DNA of 64,000 nucleotides from Aulostomus chinensis (GCA_037954235.1 JBBMOA010000018.1:2918001-2982000); one strand, 5' to 3'. Positions 12,735-35,955 are shown, counted from the first letter of the stretch. Numbers and translations are program-made. The notes: a model not told the origin generated them from the letters alone.

Positions 12735-15700
12735 ATGAACTGGAACAAAGGTGGTCCAGGTGTTAAACGGGGGTTTGGCTTTGGAGGCTTTGCACTTGCA
12801 GGAAAAAAAGAGGAACCCCAACTTAACCAGAAGTCTCACACAACTTTCGGGCCTCCTGGATCAAGTGGGGGATATGGGAAGAACCAGCAACTGCCATCAT
12901 TCTACAAAATAGGGACAAAAAGAGCTAATTTTGATGAAGAAAATGCGTAAGTTTTCCCTCCCTCTCTGACAATCTACAGATACAACCTGGAAATATACAT
13001 CAAGTTATAATTCTCAACCTTTGACCCACACTTTCTTTATCAACAAGGTATTTCGAAGATGATGAAGAGGAGTCCAGCAGCAATGTGGATCTGCCGTACA
13101 TCCCTGCTGAAAACTCCCCCACGCGGCTGCAGATGCAGGCCGGCGGCGGCTCAGACAGCGAGGATGACCCACTCGATGCCTTCATGGCCGAGGTTGAGGT
13201 GAGACGAGTTTCAGTCGTGCAAAAGCAGAACCGCTGTCATCCTGTGTACATTTTGTAGGGATATTGAAGAAATATATTTGAATGTTTGTTCACCTAAACA
13301 AACACCTGTTCTCGTCCTTTGAGAGTCATTGCAGCACATAATTATGCTAATAATTGTGTAATATCATATAGAGTGAAACTAATACACTTATGACAGTCAT
13401 TTTGCTATTGCAGTGCTAGTTTTTCCTCTTGTTCTCTGGCTGTGTCTGAAATCACAAGTTACTCACTTCTGTTGTGAGTTTTCCATTTTGTAGATTACTG
13501 GTGTCTGAATAAAAAGTCAGATTTATGTCACTGAGCTCAAGTATCCCACAATGCCGTGGGAAAAGTAATGTGCTACATTCTGTCACGCATATAACACTTG
13601 CTGGCAGAAAACTGGCAGACAGGCAAGAGGAGTGAGCTGTGGGAGGCCACCTAGTGTCCAGATGCTTTATGTTCATTTTGCAGATGAATTCCCTCATAGT
13701 CGTCTGTAGAACTCCCTCATCGGTGAGTGTGGAGGAGGCACCAAGGAGGGGATTTTGGATGCTGCCTCTGGCCGTTCTCTCAAACTCTACCCCACTAAAT
13801 GTTTTTAAAGTTGGGAATGTTGCAGGGCTGTGACACCATGTCAACTGAGTAACAATACAGAGATTGAAGCAGGTGATGGGTGAGTCCACCCCAGCGGACA
13901 CAGAATCAGCATCTGCGTTAAAGGAGGTGCGCAGCCAAAACGCGAATGCTGTCGACTTTACACATCTGTAGGGGAACGCCACACCGGACTGGCATTACAT
14001 CGGCGTTGTTTGGTTCAAAATAAACAAGCAAAGTGTAATTATCGCATTGGTATTGAGGACTATTTGTGTGAAAGTGTCTCTGTATTTTCTCCTCCAGGAC
14101 CAAGCAGCTAAAGACATGAAGAAACTCGAGGAAAAAGAGAAGAAGTCGGCCAAGTAAGACTTCATCTGATTATCGAGTGTCCTCTGTGATATTGATGTAA
14201 ATTGGGCGTTTGTAGCCAGAGAAAAGCCCACTTCTGGAGTATTAAAAGTCTAAAAGGTGTTTTGTGGGCTTAGTAGAAAATGTCTCCTGAGGTAAGCAAA
14301 GCCACCTTAGTCACAGAGGGATGTGGGCTGTCTTGGGTGTATGAACGAGCCGCAGGGAAGTTTTTTTTTTCTCCGCTTGTCATTTCAGGGGTATTCGTGA
14401 TGACATAGAAGAAGAAGATGAACAAGTGAGTGAGCCCTTCAAACTACTTAATCCACTACATCGCTGATCAAAGAGGTCTCCGGACCAAACATCCCCTCTC
14501 CCCTCCCTCCTGACAACCGGAAAAACAAAGCATGTTTAATTGTTGATTCACCTCAGCAAGTGTTTGAATAATTTTTATCACATCCTGGACAAAGTTTTCT
14601 TCCATCTTTTTATAAGGCCGAATGTCTCTTCTGGGCTTTGTGACTCTCTCAGTCGCCTGGATGGTGCCTGCTTGCTGTGCCGGCTCAGTTTTCCACATGA
14701 AACGCTGTGTTCTCTGCAGGAAGCCTACTTCCGCTACATGGCCGAGAACCCCACCGCCGGGCTGACCCAGGAGGAAGACGAGGAGAACATTGACTATGAC
14801 AGTGACGGAAACCCGATCGCCCCCGCCACTAAGAAAATCATCATGCCCCTCCCTCCTATTGACCACTCGGAGGTACAGTTGATACACTGAGTCATGACCG
14901 TTAAAGAGTGTTGGTGTAAAACCGACTTTATTGTGTTAGTTAAGGACAAGAGATTATATTTTGATTTTGCATGCTTTTTGTTCCCACAGATTGATTACCC
15001 ACCCTTCGAGAAAAACTTCTACAATGAGCACGAGGAGCTCAGCAGCCTGACTGGGACTCAAGTGCTGGAATTAAGACAAAAACTCAACTTGCGGGTAAAT
15101 CGCGCTGTTGCACTCCAGTATATCAATGTCATAGAGTTGAAATGTCTTTGTTGATGTCCCAGATGGATCCCAAAGTCCTGAATCGAGGTCAAACAAGCCG
15201 TTCTTTTTAGAAAACAAACAAAAAAACTTTAGTACAGAACATTCAGTTGTTGGCTCTGCTGCCGGCTATTCTCATCATGACTGCTGTAAAAACTGACAAT
15301 CAATTATTTAGTCGCGCTTGGATCCATTTAGACAGCAGTTGGAAAGTTATTAGAGTCTCCTGATTAAATTATTTATCCATATTCAAGTTCGCAGAGGGCT
15401 AACTGGAAGTCGTCGTTCCGGCCGGAGCCTACTCTGCCATTACCACTTTAGACTTAAAACGATGGGTAGGTTGCTCTGAGCAAGCTGCAGTACCTGTGAA
15501 GAGACTGGTTACACGATCAGAATTTGATCTGTTTGGTCTTTCTATCCACAACCAAGGTAGCAGAGCCTGGGCAGCTGTTTAGCCTGGAAAATACAAGTGT
15601 CCCATTGGAACTCAGGATCAATGATCCTTGTACTCTTCAGTATTTGTTATTAATTTGAGCCTCAGATCCAGTTTCTGTCACTCTTTCTGGCAGTCGTGAT

Positions 15701-18700
15701 TGTGTGGGGAATAAAAGATCAAATTGATGTGTTTGGTTTCTGTTGTGACCGTCAGGTGTCAGGGGCTGCCCCTCCTAAACCCTGTACCAGCTTTGCCCAC
15801 TTCGGCTTTGATGAGCAGCTCATGCACCAGATCCGCAAGTCCGAGTACACTCAGCCCACTCCGATTCAGTGCCAGGTATATTATGAGTTTATGTTAAAAT
15901 CAAATATGCAACGTTGAAATGAGTCTATTGAGTGAACAGACGCCTGTTGTGTTCTGGATGTAGGGTGTGCCCATAGCGCTGTCTGGACGTGACATGATCG
16001 GTATCGCAAAAACCGGTAGTGGTAAAACTGCTGCGTTTATCTGGCCGATGTTGGTTCACATCATGGACCAAAAGGAGCTGGAGCCGGGGGAGGGGCCCAT
16101 CGCCGTCATAGTGTGCCCCACCAGAGAGCTTTGTCAACAGGTAGGTCATGAGAGACCGGATCGGTGTTGAAAAAGCGATGAGGATTTTTGTTCACTAATT
16201 TGTAAACCTGGAAATGTCTTCCAGATCCACGCAGAATGCAAGCGTTTCGGGAAAGCCTACTCGTTGCGCTCTGTGGCAGTTTACGGAGGAGGAAGCATGT
16301 GGGAGCAAGCCAAGGCCCTGCAGGAGGGAGCAGAAATTGTGGTGTGCACTCCGGTAAGAGAGGACCAACATTTCTCTGAATCCTGCCTGCTAAGAAGAAA
16401 CCGCAGTAAATGTGAAGTTCACTCAACGTGTGTGTTCACAGGGTCGCCTCATTGACCATGTTAAGAAGAAGGCCACATCCCTGCAGAGGGTGACGTACCT
16501 GGTGTTTGACGAGGCAGACCGCATGTTTGATATGGGCTTTGGTGGGTTTGCATTCTCAACACTGCAAAACATCTTTCTTTCTTTTTTCAGCACAGCAGCT
16601 TATTTATATTTTTTGTCTTTTGTAGAATATCAGGTCAGGTCTATCGCCAGCCATGTTCGCCCTGACCGACAGAGTGAGTATTTCTCCTCAACTGTAGTGT
16701 CGTAGATCGTGAAGGTTTTAAAGCATTTTAATGAACCCTCATATTTTGCCTTCGCAGCTCTACTGTTCAGCGCTACGTTTCGAAAGAAGATAGAGAGGCT
16801 GGCCAGAGACATCCTGGTGGATCCGATCCGCGTGGTGCAGGGAGACATCGGAGAGGTATGAGGCATCATCGTCTTCACCTGCCAAACATGAGCACCTCAG
16901 TAGTGTAGCGGCCTTTTTTGTTGCCTAGCAACACAGGAGATTTGGTTCCCATTTTTGCGTCTGTACAGACACAATTGGGAATGTTTGTGGATGGGAAGGT
17001 GAGGTGATTTGTCCCGGTTCCTGAACTAGCGCCTCCTTTGGCCGGTGTGGGCATCTCCTCTGGAAGGAGGGTAATAGGGGGGAATAGCTTGATCCTCCAT
17101 TGCATCTTTCCATCAGGTAGAAGGATGCCATTTCACGTGCGACAGAGGAAGCATGTGGTGGTCCAGGGTGATTATCAGAGTGACAGAGGGACGGAGCAAC
17201 AACCAGGACAGCTTGTTAGGGTACAATTGGGGAGGAAAAGACAAAAACTAATGTTTGATATGCTTGTTGCTAAGAGAAATGTTAGGTATCACTGAAAAAA
17301 AGATCCATCTTGAGTTTAAGACACCAACGTGTGTATTCACTGACTGTCCCTGTGACCAGGCCAATGAGGATGTGACTCAGGTGGTGGAGATGCTGACCAG
17401 TGGGAGTGATAAGTGGGGTTGGCTGACCCGGCGGCTGGTGGAGTTCACCTCCTCTGGCTCAGTGCTCATCTTCGTCACTAAGAAGGCCAACTCTGAGGAG
17501 CTGGCCACTAATCTGACACAGGAAGGCTACAGCCTGGGCCTGCTGCACGGTGACATGGACCAGAGCGAGAGGAACAAGGTCATCAGTGACTTCAAGAAGA
17601 AGAATTTACCCGTTCTGGTGGCCACAGATGTAGCTGGTGAGTACCAGGGCTTTTTATTTGTGTCCTGTCTTGGTGCACATGAATACTCGTGCTGTTTTTC
17701 ACTCATTTTTGCTCCGCCACAGCTCGTGGTCTGGACATCCCGTCCATTCGCACCGTGGTGAACTATGACGTGGCGAGAGACATCGACACGCACACACACA
17801 GGATTGGGCGAACTGGTCGTGCAGGAGAGAAGGGCGTGGCTTACACCCTTCTGACCAACAAAGACACCTCATTTGCCGGGGACCTGGTGCGGAACCTGGA
17901 GGGGGCTAATCAAGCGGTTTCTAAAGAACTAATGGATTTAGCCATGCAGGTGAGCTAAACCAGTCAAAGCAGAAAGTAACTTGTGTAACGAGAAGAAGGA
18001 TTTTAACTTGACACAATTTCCCAGAATCCCTGGTTCAGGAAATCCAGGTTTAAAGGTGGGAAAGGAAAGAAACTGAACATCGGTGGGGGCGGACTCGGGT
18101 ACAGAGAGAGACCGGGGCTGGGGTCTGAAAGTTCTGTGAGTAACAAATTCGGATTTTAAGCAAAATTTCTTTTGTGGTCTCATGGTGGTATTCAGATGAT
18201 ATTCAGAGAGGTGAAGCTGAATCCCGTGTTTCTTTGCAGGACCGCAGCAGCGGCAGCAGCAGCAGCAGCAGCGTTTTGTCTTCCCTTGGGAGCTTCGAAG
18301 GTTACAGCAAACCAAGCACAGGCGCGATGGGAGACCGCATGTCAGCCATGAAACAAGCCTTCCAGGTACATCTGTCTTTGTTGCTAATTTACTTGTCAGT
18401 TTTAATCAAGAAAAGGTCATGTTTCTATTTTTATATATGTCTTCTTGACTTCGGTCTGTTCGTTTGCTGTTTTCTTTTAGCCAGCGAAAAATCGTACAAT
18501 GCCACTGATGTTCGTATTTTTTTAGGTTAAATCTAAAATGGCGACATTGAGGAAAGTCAGGATTTCTGGTGCCCTCTGGTGGCAAAGAGTGAGATGATGT
18601 AACAACTGAATGGGATCGAATGAGGCTACATAGCTAAAGATTCATGTGACAATGAGGATTTTTCACCTGGTTTTGGCTGTTTAGCAACATGGTCAATGCA

Positions 18701-18718
18701 GCTTTTTAAAATATTTGA

Positions 18719-18797
<79 letters not shown>

Positions 18798-19877
18798 CAT
18801 TCTCTCAGTTGTGAGTATTACTTGAGGTATTTCTTCCTGCCACATGCCCACCTGCAGTGGTCCATGTTTATGGCACTGCTCTTACCAGATCTCTGTTAGG
18901 AACTTTGTAATCTTGAGATGATTACAAACTTTCTACGAATTTCCAATTTTCTGTTCAGGATATGAAAAGAGCTGTGAATCAGTTTAGCGGAGCGTGTCAT
19001 TGTCTCATCATGTGATCATGAATAAAAATGTTATTTCTGAAGTGAATATGCAGCATTTCAATTAAATTAGATGAGCATTTGCTGTCTTTATAGACAGCCG
19101 CTCTCTGTTCGTCATGAATGGCTGTGTTTAATTCTCTCGTTGACCACAATCACTCTGCTGTCTATGTGCTTTGAGCGCCCCCTGCTGGTAAAGGGGAAGG
19201 GCCTACTCTCCCTCGTGTTTCCTGGTGTTGCCTCCCAGGCAGCTAATCTCTTCCTCTACTTCCAGGCCCAGTATAAAAGTCATTTCGTGGCTGCGTCCAG
19301 TGGCCCACCGAAGCTCAGCACCAAGTCCAACAGCAACTCATGCTGGACCAGCGCCGGCAGCCTGAGCTCTGTTCCAACGGAGTCGGCCAACGGCTCAGAG
19401 CGCTCCCACGCCCCAACCTTCACCATGCCTGGCTTCACCAGCGCCGGCTCCCTCAGCTCGGTGTCCCCCGTTCAAACCAGCTCACAGCACAGTGTCCCTC
19501 CACCTGCCCCTCCCTCGCCGAGAGACAGCTCACGAGACAAACACGGGGAGGACTGGGGTCGCCACGGAGACAGTCACCATCGTCACAGCGACAGGAGCGA
19601 TCGGCACAGCGGAGACGGTCGCCACGGGGACCGAGATCGTCACGGAGACAGGGATCGCGGGGATCGTGGGGATCGTGGGGATCGCGACCGCCACGGGGAT
19701 CGGGATCGCCACAGCAGTAGCCGCCATAGTGACAGTCGTAATGGAGACGGAAGCAGGAGGGACAGAGAGGATCGGCGGAGTGAGAGGGATGGGGGAGACA
19801 GGGTGAGTGGAGACAGAGATGATAGCTTCGCTGTCCCTGAACCACCGAAACGTAGAAAGAGCAGGTGGGACAACTAA
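12735..19877 (+). CDS. ddx42: DEAD-box RNA helicase DDX42, complete (17 coding exons)
   Basis: ATP-dependent RNA helicase tied to SF3B1 in U2 snRNP assembly. Exons: 12735-12946, 13048-13198, 14098-14153, 14389-14425, 14720-14872, 14990-15094, 15756-15875, 15964-16140, 16225-16353, 16442-16541, 16626-16673, 16758-16855, 17360-17636, 17723-17949, 18025-18135, 18240-18365, 19266-19877. Total 2739 nt, 912 residues (human 938), phases consistent. It starts [18 protein letters not shown]. Helicase motifs: Q motif (QPTPIQCQ, near 271-278), AKTGSGKT (293-300), PTRELCQQ (330-337), TPGR, DEAD (403-406), [16 protein letters not shown] and [10 protein letters not shown]. An acidic/hydrophilic N-terminal region precedes the core. 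The C-terminal tail is rich in Ser and in RHGDRD/HGDRDR repeats, ending [11 protein letters not shown]. Exon 16 has a Ser-coding AGC repeat. Starts head to head with strada. Confidence 0.97.
13434..13772. mobile_element. MITE-like element with degenerate TIRs, ddx42 intron 2
   Basis: The left end (TGTGTCTGAAATCAC from 13441) and right end (GGGATTTTGGATGCTGC to 13765) are imperfect inverted repeats. CTCTGGC flanks both sides (13434-13440 and 13766-13772), a 7-base duplication, or 8 with one mismatch. Length of about 330 bases without recognisable transposase fits a non-autonomous DNA element. An 8-base duplication would suggest hAT. A 176-residue minus-strand ORF inside it has no recognised similarity. 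Confidence 0.5.
18244..18273 (+). repeat. ddx42: coding AGC repeat in ddx42 exon 16
   Basis: A CAG/AGC-type triplet run in frame to encode a Ser/Gly-rich stretch ([11 protein letters not shown]). Human DDX42 has a non-repetitive Asn-rich segment here. Confidence 0.7.
18567..18585 (-). promoter_or_regulatory. CTCF-like motif
   Basis: TGGTGCCCTCTGGTGGCAA matches the reverse-orientation CTCF core (GCCMYCTGSTGG), in the last ddx42 intron. Sequence match only. Confidence 0.4.
18719..18798. repeat. compound (AC)n(AT)n microsatellite
   Basis: About 23 AC units pass directly into about 13 AT units, then TACATATACAT, in the last ddx42 intron. Confidence 0.95.
19173..19190 (-). promoter_or_regulatory. 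strong CTCF-like motif
   Basis: GAGCGCCCCCTGCTGGTA is an essentially perfect reverse-orientation CTCF core, 75 bases before the last ddx42 exon. Confidence 0.5.
19629..19712 (+). repeat. ddx42: in-frame tandem repeat coding the DDX42 RHGDRD tail
   Basis: Short DNA repeats of the GGGGATCG / GACCGCCACGG type encode alternating RHGDRD, RGD and RHGDRDR units in the last exon. Human DDX42 has a His/Asp/Arg-rich tail but with a different unit arrangement. Confidence 0.8.
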
Positions 19878-20329
19878 AGATCACCACCAGGACGGTCTCT
19901 AGAGAAACACGACGCCGATGGCTCCACGGCGAGCGTCTCTGATGGGTAGGCAGATATTAGAGGCTGAGACAAGCACAGAGGTGACGTGATCCTGACCACG
20001 CAGTCGGGGGGGGGGGGGTGGTCAGACTGACAAACACAAGCAGACACAGACACTGTACATAAACCATCGAGACTGTTGTTGTAGGGTCAAGCAATAGAGC
20101 TGTAACGAATTCTGTTGTCTGTAAACAATCACGCGTAAAGCTGTTGTTTCTTCTCACTGAGATCCTAACATGCGTTCCTGCTTGCAAACTGGACTCTGTA
20201 TTCTTTTCTAATTGATCTTTGCCAAGCCTGTTCATGCGTTTTCATTTGGTTAACAACTATTTCATTTTGAAAAGAGCGTTGTTGGTTCACAATAGCGGAT
20301 GTCAAAAAAGCTTTTTTTTTTTCTGTGTT

Positions 20330-20363
<34 letters not shown>

Positions 20364-20497
20364 GTATTCAAGTCTTAGTGAAGTGCCTTCCCCTGGCATT
20401 TTAGTCTGTTAATGCTTTTGAAATGTTTTTCAAGAAGATGTTTGTGTGCGAGAGAGAGTTCAAGCAGTCGTTCACACGTGGAAAATGTGAAGTTTTG

Positions 20498-20503
20498 ATT
20501 AAA
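20498..20503 (+). terminator. ddx42: candidate ddx42 poly(A) signal (ATTAAA)
   Basis: The ATTAAA variant lies about 620 bases after the ddx42 stop. The intervening 3' UTR holds a G-run (about 20007-20018) and a (GT)n run (20333-20361). No AATAAA was seen nearer. Confidence 0.4.
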
Positions 20504-21289
20504 AAGACTCTTTTGGCATCTACATTTGTATGTTGTTATTACACCGGTCAAATTGTGTCACTCAGTTCTAAACTGGTATTCACCCTCAACACCAGTTGTT
20601 CTTCCTACGGTTACTTTGTACTGGTTGATTGCTTTTATTTGGTCTGTGCAGTATAGCGATAACACACGTGCTGACTTTTTACAAGAGTTGAAGGAAGATG
20701 TTGCTGTCATAAGAACTGTTATATTTATGCTGTTGTGCTGGCAACAATATAGTGAATATGACAATTTTACACAAGTATAACTGCATAAAATACCACTTTT
20801 TTAATATTCCAAAGGAAGGCCTGCACAATTAACATATTCAATGGAAACACGCCTGCCTGCAGACTTAAGACGAAATCTATGGTACAGATTCCCTCATAAA
20901 TTACACGATATTATCTATTCACAAAGGCTGTATACAAAATATATATACCTGTCACTATTTACAGAGGTATAATGAAATATACAAATGTAGAGAAATGTGT
21001 TACAATATAAGAAAACATGGAAACAGTCAAAAGGGACTTAAAAACCTAGTTTTTTTGTTTGTTTTTAAGCTTGAAGATCCTCACGGAAGACTTGACGAGG
21101 ACAAACCAGGAAATCAAAAGGATTTTTAACCAATATCCGTTCACCTCCAATCCACCGAGAATCCGCTTTAATTAATACATTGGTGGGGAGGATCTGAGAG
21201 TTTTCCGACACCCCATGAACGCCTCATGAGAGGATGAGGGCCAATCACGAGCGACATCCTGCTGAAGAAAAAAAACAAAAAAAAAACAG
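20504..21289. other. ddx42-limd2 intergenic spacer
   Basis: AT-rich spacer of about 0.8 kb with no exon or RNA gene recognised. It runs into the GC-rich limd2 promoter region. Confidence 0.5.
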
Positions 21290-21464
21290 GCTGTTGAAAA
21301 TTGAGACGGGGGGGGGGGAGTGGGAGCGAGGAGCGAGGCAGAAACACACCGGCACCGGGGCCACCGACGTCTACAACAAAGCCTCCCGTGAAGACGGCTA
21401 GTGAGAGAGCTACCGACCAATCTCCAGCCGTTCCCAGCCAGTGTGCCGAAAACAAGACGCGCAG

Positions 21465-31624
<10,160 letters not shown>

Positions 31625-32489
31625 TCACATCTGCCTGTGTCCTGGCTCTCCTCTTCCTCCTCCTCATTCCTCCAGTGTCTCACGATGAACAGGCGCCCCG
31701 TCAGCTGGAGCGCTGTCGAACCACCTGCCCGCTCACTACCTTCTTGAACGCCATCAGCTAGGAATCCATACCACTTAATTTGGGGGATAGATTTTGGGGG
31801 GATCATCTTATCGCATCCCTTTTTTATTAATTTTACTTTCCAATTTCCTGTTGTGGAATTGGTAGTTGATTGTGACCAAAAGCCTTCTCTGGTACGGGGA
31901 GAGTAACAGTAATTTTATCATTTTTGTTTTTTTTTTATCATCAGCACCCTTTATTTTAGTGTAAATGGTATGCTCAGGCAAACGGAGGGGTGGCGTCCAT
32001 GTTTTGCGGTAGAGCATACACTCAGGTCAATCTTCAGAGGGTCTTCATTCGCAGCGTCACCCGAGGATTTACATGAACCGTACAATCGCTCTAACAAATC
32101 AAAATGGTAGTCCTCCGTATTGTAACTGTGCTGTCAGACACGTCCGTCAGGTTTCATGTATTTGAGGAACTAACAGGGTACAGCATACTGTAAAAAATAA
32201 CCGAGCACATCAGCAACAGCTCACCTCTCGTGTGTTTCTTCATCCCGCCGTCCGGGCGAGTCTAACACCTGCATGTTGGAATGACTGGGTCTTACGAGCC
32301 TTATCTCACTACTTTGTGTTGTCAACGATCTTCTCTGAAAAAATCTGTTTTTAAAAGTTTTTTAGCAGCACTTGGATTTGATTGATGTCACGGCATCCCG
32401 TCTGAGCTTTTACGGTCAAACTTTTAATGGGATTGTGTTTTGTAAACTTTGTGTACATAGAGCTGTTTGTGATTAGTGATCACCCCCCC

Positions 32490-32525
<36 letters not shown>

Positions 32526-32910
32526 CCCCACCCCCTCCACCACCACCACCCCAACCGTACCGTACTGAACACTCACCTCGCACATATGGCCGCACGTGAT
32601 CACCTGACCAGTGAGGGAGGGAGAGGTCAGTAAACGTCCCTCAGGAGGAGCTAAACGTGTCCGACTCACCCGTGAGGACGGAGGGAACCTCACCCTGAAT
32701 CACGCCGTTAAGCTCCTCTGTTCATTTCATGCCTGTTGTTTTTATCCAGTAAGCACAGATCGGTTGTTTTGTTTGTTTGTTTTGATAAATGCCTTCCTGT
32801 TGTAATTTTAGCACTTGGACCTATTCCTCAATATTCCAGTTAGATGGCCGGTGGAGGGTTTTGTACAGTAGTTGATCCCCTGATTGGCTCTGTGTGCTAA
32901 ACCCAGCGCA

Positions 32911-32928
32911 GAGCACCCCCTGCTGGGG
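32911..32928 (-). promoter_or_regulatory. strong CTCF-like motif
   Basis: GAGCACCCCCTGCTGGGG matches the reverse-orientation CTCF core, in the putative limd2 3' UTR. Confidence 0.45.
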
Positions 32929-33984
32929 GGAGTGTGACAGTAGACGATAACGGCGCCTTTTATTCAGCATTATTGAATTTGTTGCCTCAGCCTGCGGTGC
33001 AGCTGCTGCACTCCAGCCACTTTTATTAACCGCAGCACCTAAAGAACGGTTGCATAAGGTTTTATTTTCATTCTTATCGAGGAATGAGTGCAAAGCCATT
33101 CAAGTATCTCCTTTTACAAAAACCACTGACTGACACTTGAATGACATCGTCGCTCTTGCTGTGACTGAAGGTTTACTGTGAATTTGAGCATAGAGATGGA
33201 TATTTGCCACTTTTTTAAACAAGAGACGCCTTAGAACTAAAGAGCTTATTGCTTTTACAAACACGAGTGCACAGAAATCTGTTCATGCCTTCTCAACCAC
33301 AGTCCCACTCCTAAAACATCGCATAGCTCCACTCAACCAGCAGCCATTTCTGCTAGACCTCTTATCTACATCAAATGTACAATAATTCCGTTCTGTGCGT
33401 GCCAATGTACGTTGTTCTGTTTTTGTTTTTTAAATGGTCCTCCGGATCTTTTGAGAATGCTTTAAAATCAAAAGAATTGTATCTAGAAATGCTGTCTTTG
33501 TCATTCTGTGTTAGCAGTTCGCCAAGGTACGACTGCATATCTGTGAATCGTGACCGTAGGTGTGAGAGGAGGTACACGTTACACTGGTGCCAAGAGGCTC
33601 AGGTGAATGATTGCAGTGTAACGTTTTGTTTTCATGTTAAATCTGTGAGTCGGTTCTTTTTTTTTTTTTTTTTTTTTTTGTGCTAAAGAAAAAAAAGAGA
33701 CAAAAAAAATTACGCGTGGACTTGATTTCCAATGCTGTTGTCATGGAGACATTTTGAATTGTGTTCCAGACTTGACCTGTGGATTGAGGTGGCCTTACAG
33801 CTAAAGGACGCTTGGACTGTTCGCAGTTGTGCTCTTCTCCCTCCTCTCTGTCGCTTTGTTGTGGTTTGGAAGTGTGTAACACTTTAAAAAGATTTAAAAA
33901 GCCCCTCCTTCTGCGCCAATACACACAATCATTTTGTGCATTTTCCAAGTTTTTTTTTTTTTACATGCTTTTGGAGAAAAAAAA

Positions 33985-33990
33985 ATTAAA
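33985..33990 (+). terminator. limd2: candidate limd2 poly(A) signal (ATTAAA)
   Basis: ATTAAA inside an A-rich tract, followed by a T/GT-rich stretch (tgctggtgttgattt) that could serve as the downstream element. Confidence 0.4.
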
Positions 33991-34010
33991 AAAAATGCTG
34001 GTGTTGATTT

Positions 34011-34679
34011 AATTCAGTGATTCCTGTGTGTTTATTGAAATATAAAGAAATCTCTTCATTCCTGAAAGCTCTGACTGTCTTGTAGAAATATAGAATCCTT
34101 TAATTTATACAGCACCTGGGCTCAGTTAGCCCCATCTTGAACCTGCAGGCTCTTAAAGTTTCCATCTCTCTTGCATGACAAATGCAGTTGGATAAAATGT
34201 ACCAAAGTAAAATAAATTTTGGGCTTGTTGGGTATTTAGCTAACTAGCTAGCTCTCTGGTAGTCATGGTACAAGACTGGTGACTGGTCGGGTTAGTTTTC
34301 ATCAACCTGAAACAGTCACTCATTTACTGTATTTTCTAGTAAATTACATTTAAGCTCACTTCGCAGATTTCATTTTTAATAAATTATATTCAATAAACAC
34401 TAAATATAAATTACATTTACTGTATATGATGTGAGGCTTAGCTAACTTTGGAGAAAGCAGATGTTTTTCACGTGTAAATTTAATTATTTTGAGTACATGT
34501 CAGTCTGTAGCTTTTAAGTTTTACTTGAGAGAAACTGATTTTTTTTAAACAAAAGTACGCGTACTAGTACTAATCAAGAATGTGTGTACTTTTACCGCGT
34601 GTATCACCTATATCTAAATCTTTTTCATCACGTCATTACGCTGAAAACAGAAGACGTTTCCTTTTTTCTTCTTCTCCCA
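34011..34679. other. limd2-map3k3 spacer
   Basis: AT-rich spacer between the presumed limd2 3' end and the CpG-rich map3k3 promoter. No gene or repeat family was recognised. Confidence 0.5.
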
Positions 34680-35955
34680 GCGCCTGTGAATGCAACACCA
34701 GTCCGCCTACGTCACAACCGTCCCGCCTCATCGTCGCGCGCGCTCCAGATGACACACATCCACCGAGTTACAGCGCGTTCCCGCGGCTGCACGGCGCAAA
34801 TTTAGCGAGTTCAGTAAGGAAAAAAGAATCCCCCTTGCTCCCTCCCTCCCCCCGCCACCCCCCCGGAGTACAACCCCGTGTTGTTACTGACGGAGGGTCT
34901 CGGGAAAACTTGGATGCGACCGCGGAGCTCAGTTTTCCTGACGTGTTGGAGGAATAAACGCAGGTTCCGGTGGCGATATTCTCTCTGTCAGGAAGTTTGA
35001 CGTCGACCTGAAACTTCTTTTTCTACTTTGTTTTGGTTCGAGAGACGTCGAGGACTAGCGTGGCTACACGCAACCCTTCTACTTCTTCTCTTTTTTTTCC
35101 TTTTAATTTTTGTGGTTGATTCTTTTTCTCTTGGCATTTGAACGCAGCAGGCACCGAACAGTCCCGTGGAAGTTTTTTTGTAGTTTTTTGTTGTTGTTGT
35201 TGGTAGTTTTGTTTTTTGAAACTTTGACTGGACGCAACTAAACTCTGACATCTGCATGTTTCTGTTGCACCAAATCAAGTTGCAGTCTTGTGTCGCTGCA
35301 GGCCAGAGGGAGGCCTTCACGTGTAGATGCTTTATAGGTAATTTAAGGTTGCGTTTCGTGCTAAACAACAACATGTAATGGGTTTCTGGGTATTTTAAGA
35401 CATTTTGGTGTCAAACTTGTTGAAAGCGGTGAAGGCAAAATCTGCAACCTTAGCAGGAAGAGAGACCAACAACAACAACAACAAAAATCACGGAAATCGC
35501 TCGTTTTGTCGTCTTTCCTCACAAATGGGACTTTGTTGAAGGCGCGAGGTGAATGTCACACCGTGACGGACAGGTTTTTTTTGTTTGTTTGTGTGTTTGT
35601 TTTTTGACCCGAGCACCGAGCACCTGGAGCGGGGCATGTTTGGGAAGTTCCCCGGTTGTCCGGGGCAGCCGCGGAGCTCGACCCTGAGCTGATGTGTGGA
35701 GCCGTTGCTCTTTCAGACTCATGCGTCTGACGTGAGCGTGTTTGTCGTTACAACCTGGGAAGTATCCGTGTGTGCGCGTGCGTGTCGCCCAAATTTCCGT
35801 GAGAGAGGAGCCCCGGATACCTGGGGAGGCGGGTGGGGGGTCAGCCCCGCCATGGCGCCCGGCACACGCACACTCTCCCCGGTGTGCCGGTCCGCCTGAG
35901 GACGCCCATGGACCCGAACCACCACCAGTTACTGCGTCACCTCAACCTTCCACAG
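34680..35955 (+). promoter_or_regulatory. map3k3: map3k3 promoter and non-coding first exon
   Basis: Two CpG-rich blocks (about 34690-34975 and 35630-35960) precede a strong donor, CAG|GTGAGC, at 35956. The exon holding the map3k3 start codon follows an acceptor at 41258-41259, so an upstream exon is required and this is the best candidate. Exact transcription start unknown. Confidence 0.5.

Larger units (their letters stand above)
31625..34010 (+). other. limd2: limd2 3' UTR (putative, about 2.4 kb)
   Basis: Follows the limd2 stop with no recognisable coding exon. Includes a CA repeat (32493-32521), a CTCF-like motif (32911-32928) and a T-run (33658-33679). The first good poly(A) signal is the ATTAAA at 33985-33990, so the 3' UTR may extend that far; an earlier end cannot be excluded. 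Confidence 0.4.

Noticed and set aside
13452..13982. 176-codon minus-strand ORF in ddx42 intron 2
   Set aside because: It overlaps the MITE-like element, has no recognisable domain and runs past the element edge; treated as chance openness.
19453..19887. Long alternative-frame ORFs over the last ddx42 exon
   Set aside because: The repeat structure of the RHGDRD tail leaves all frames open; only the frame ending in KRRKSRWDN matches DDX42.
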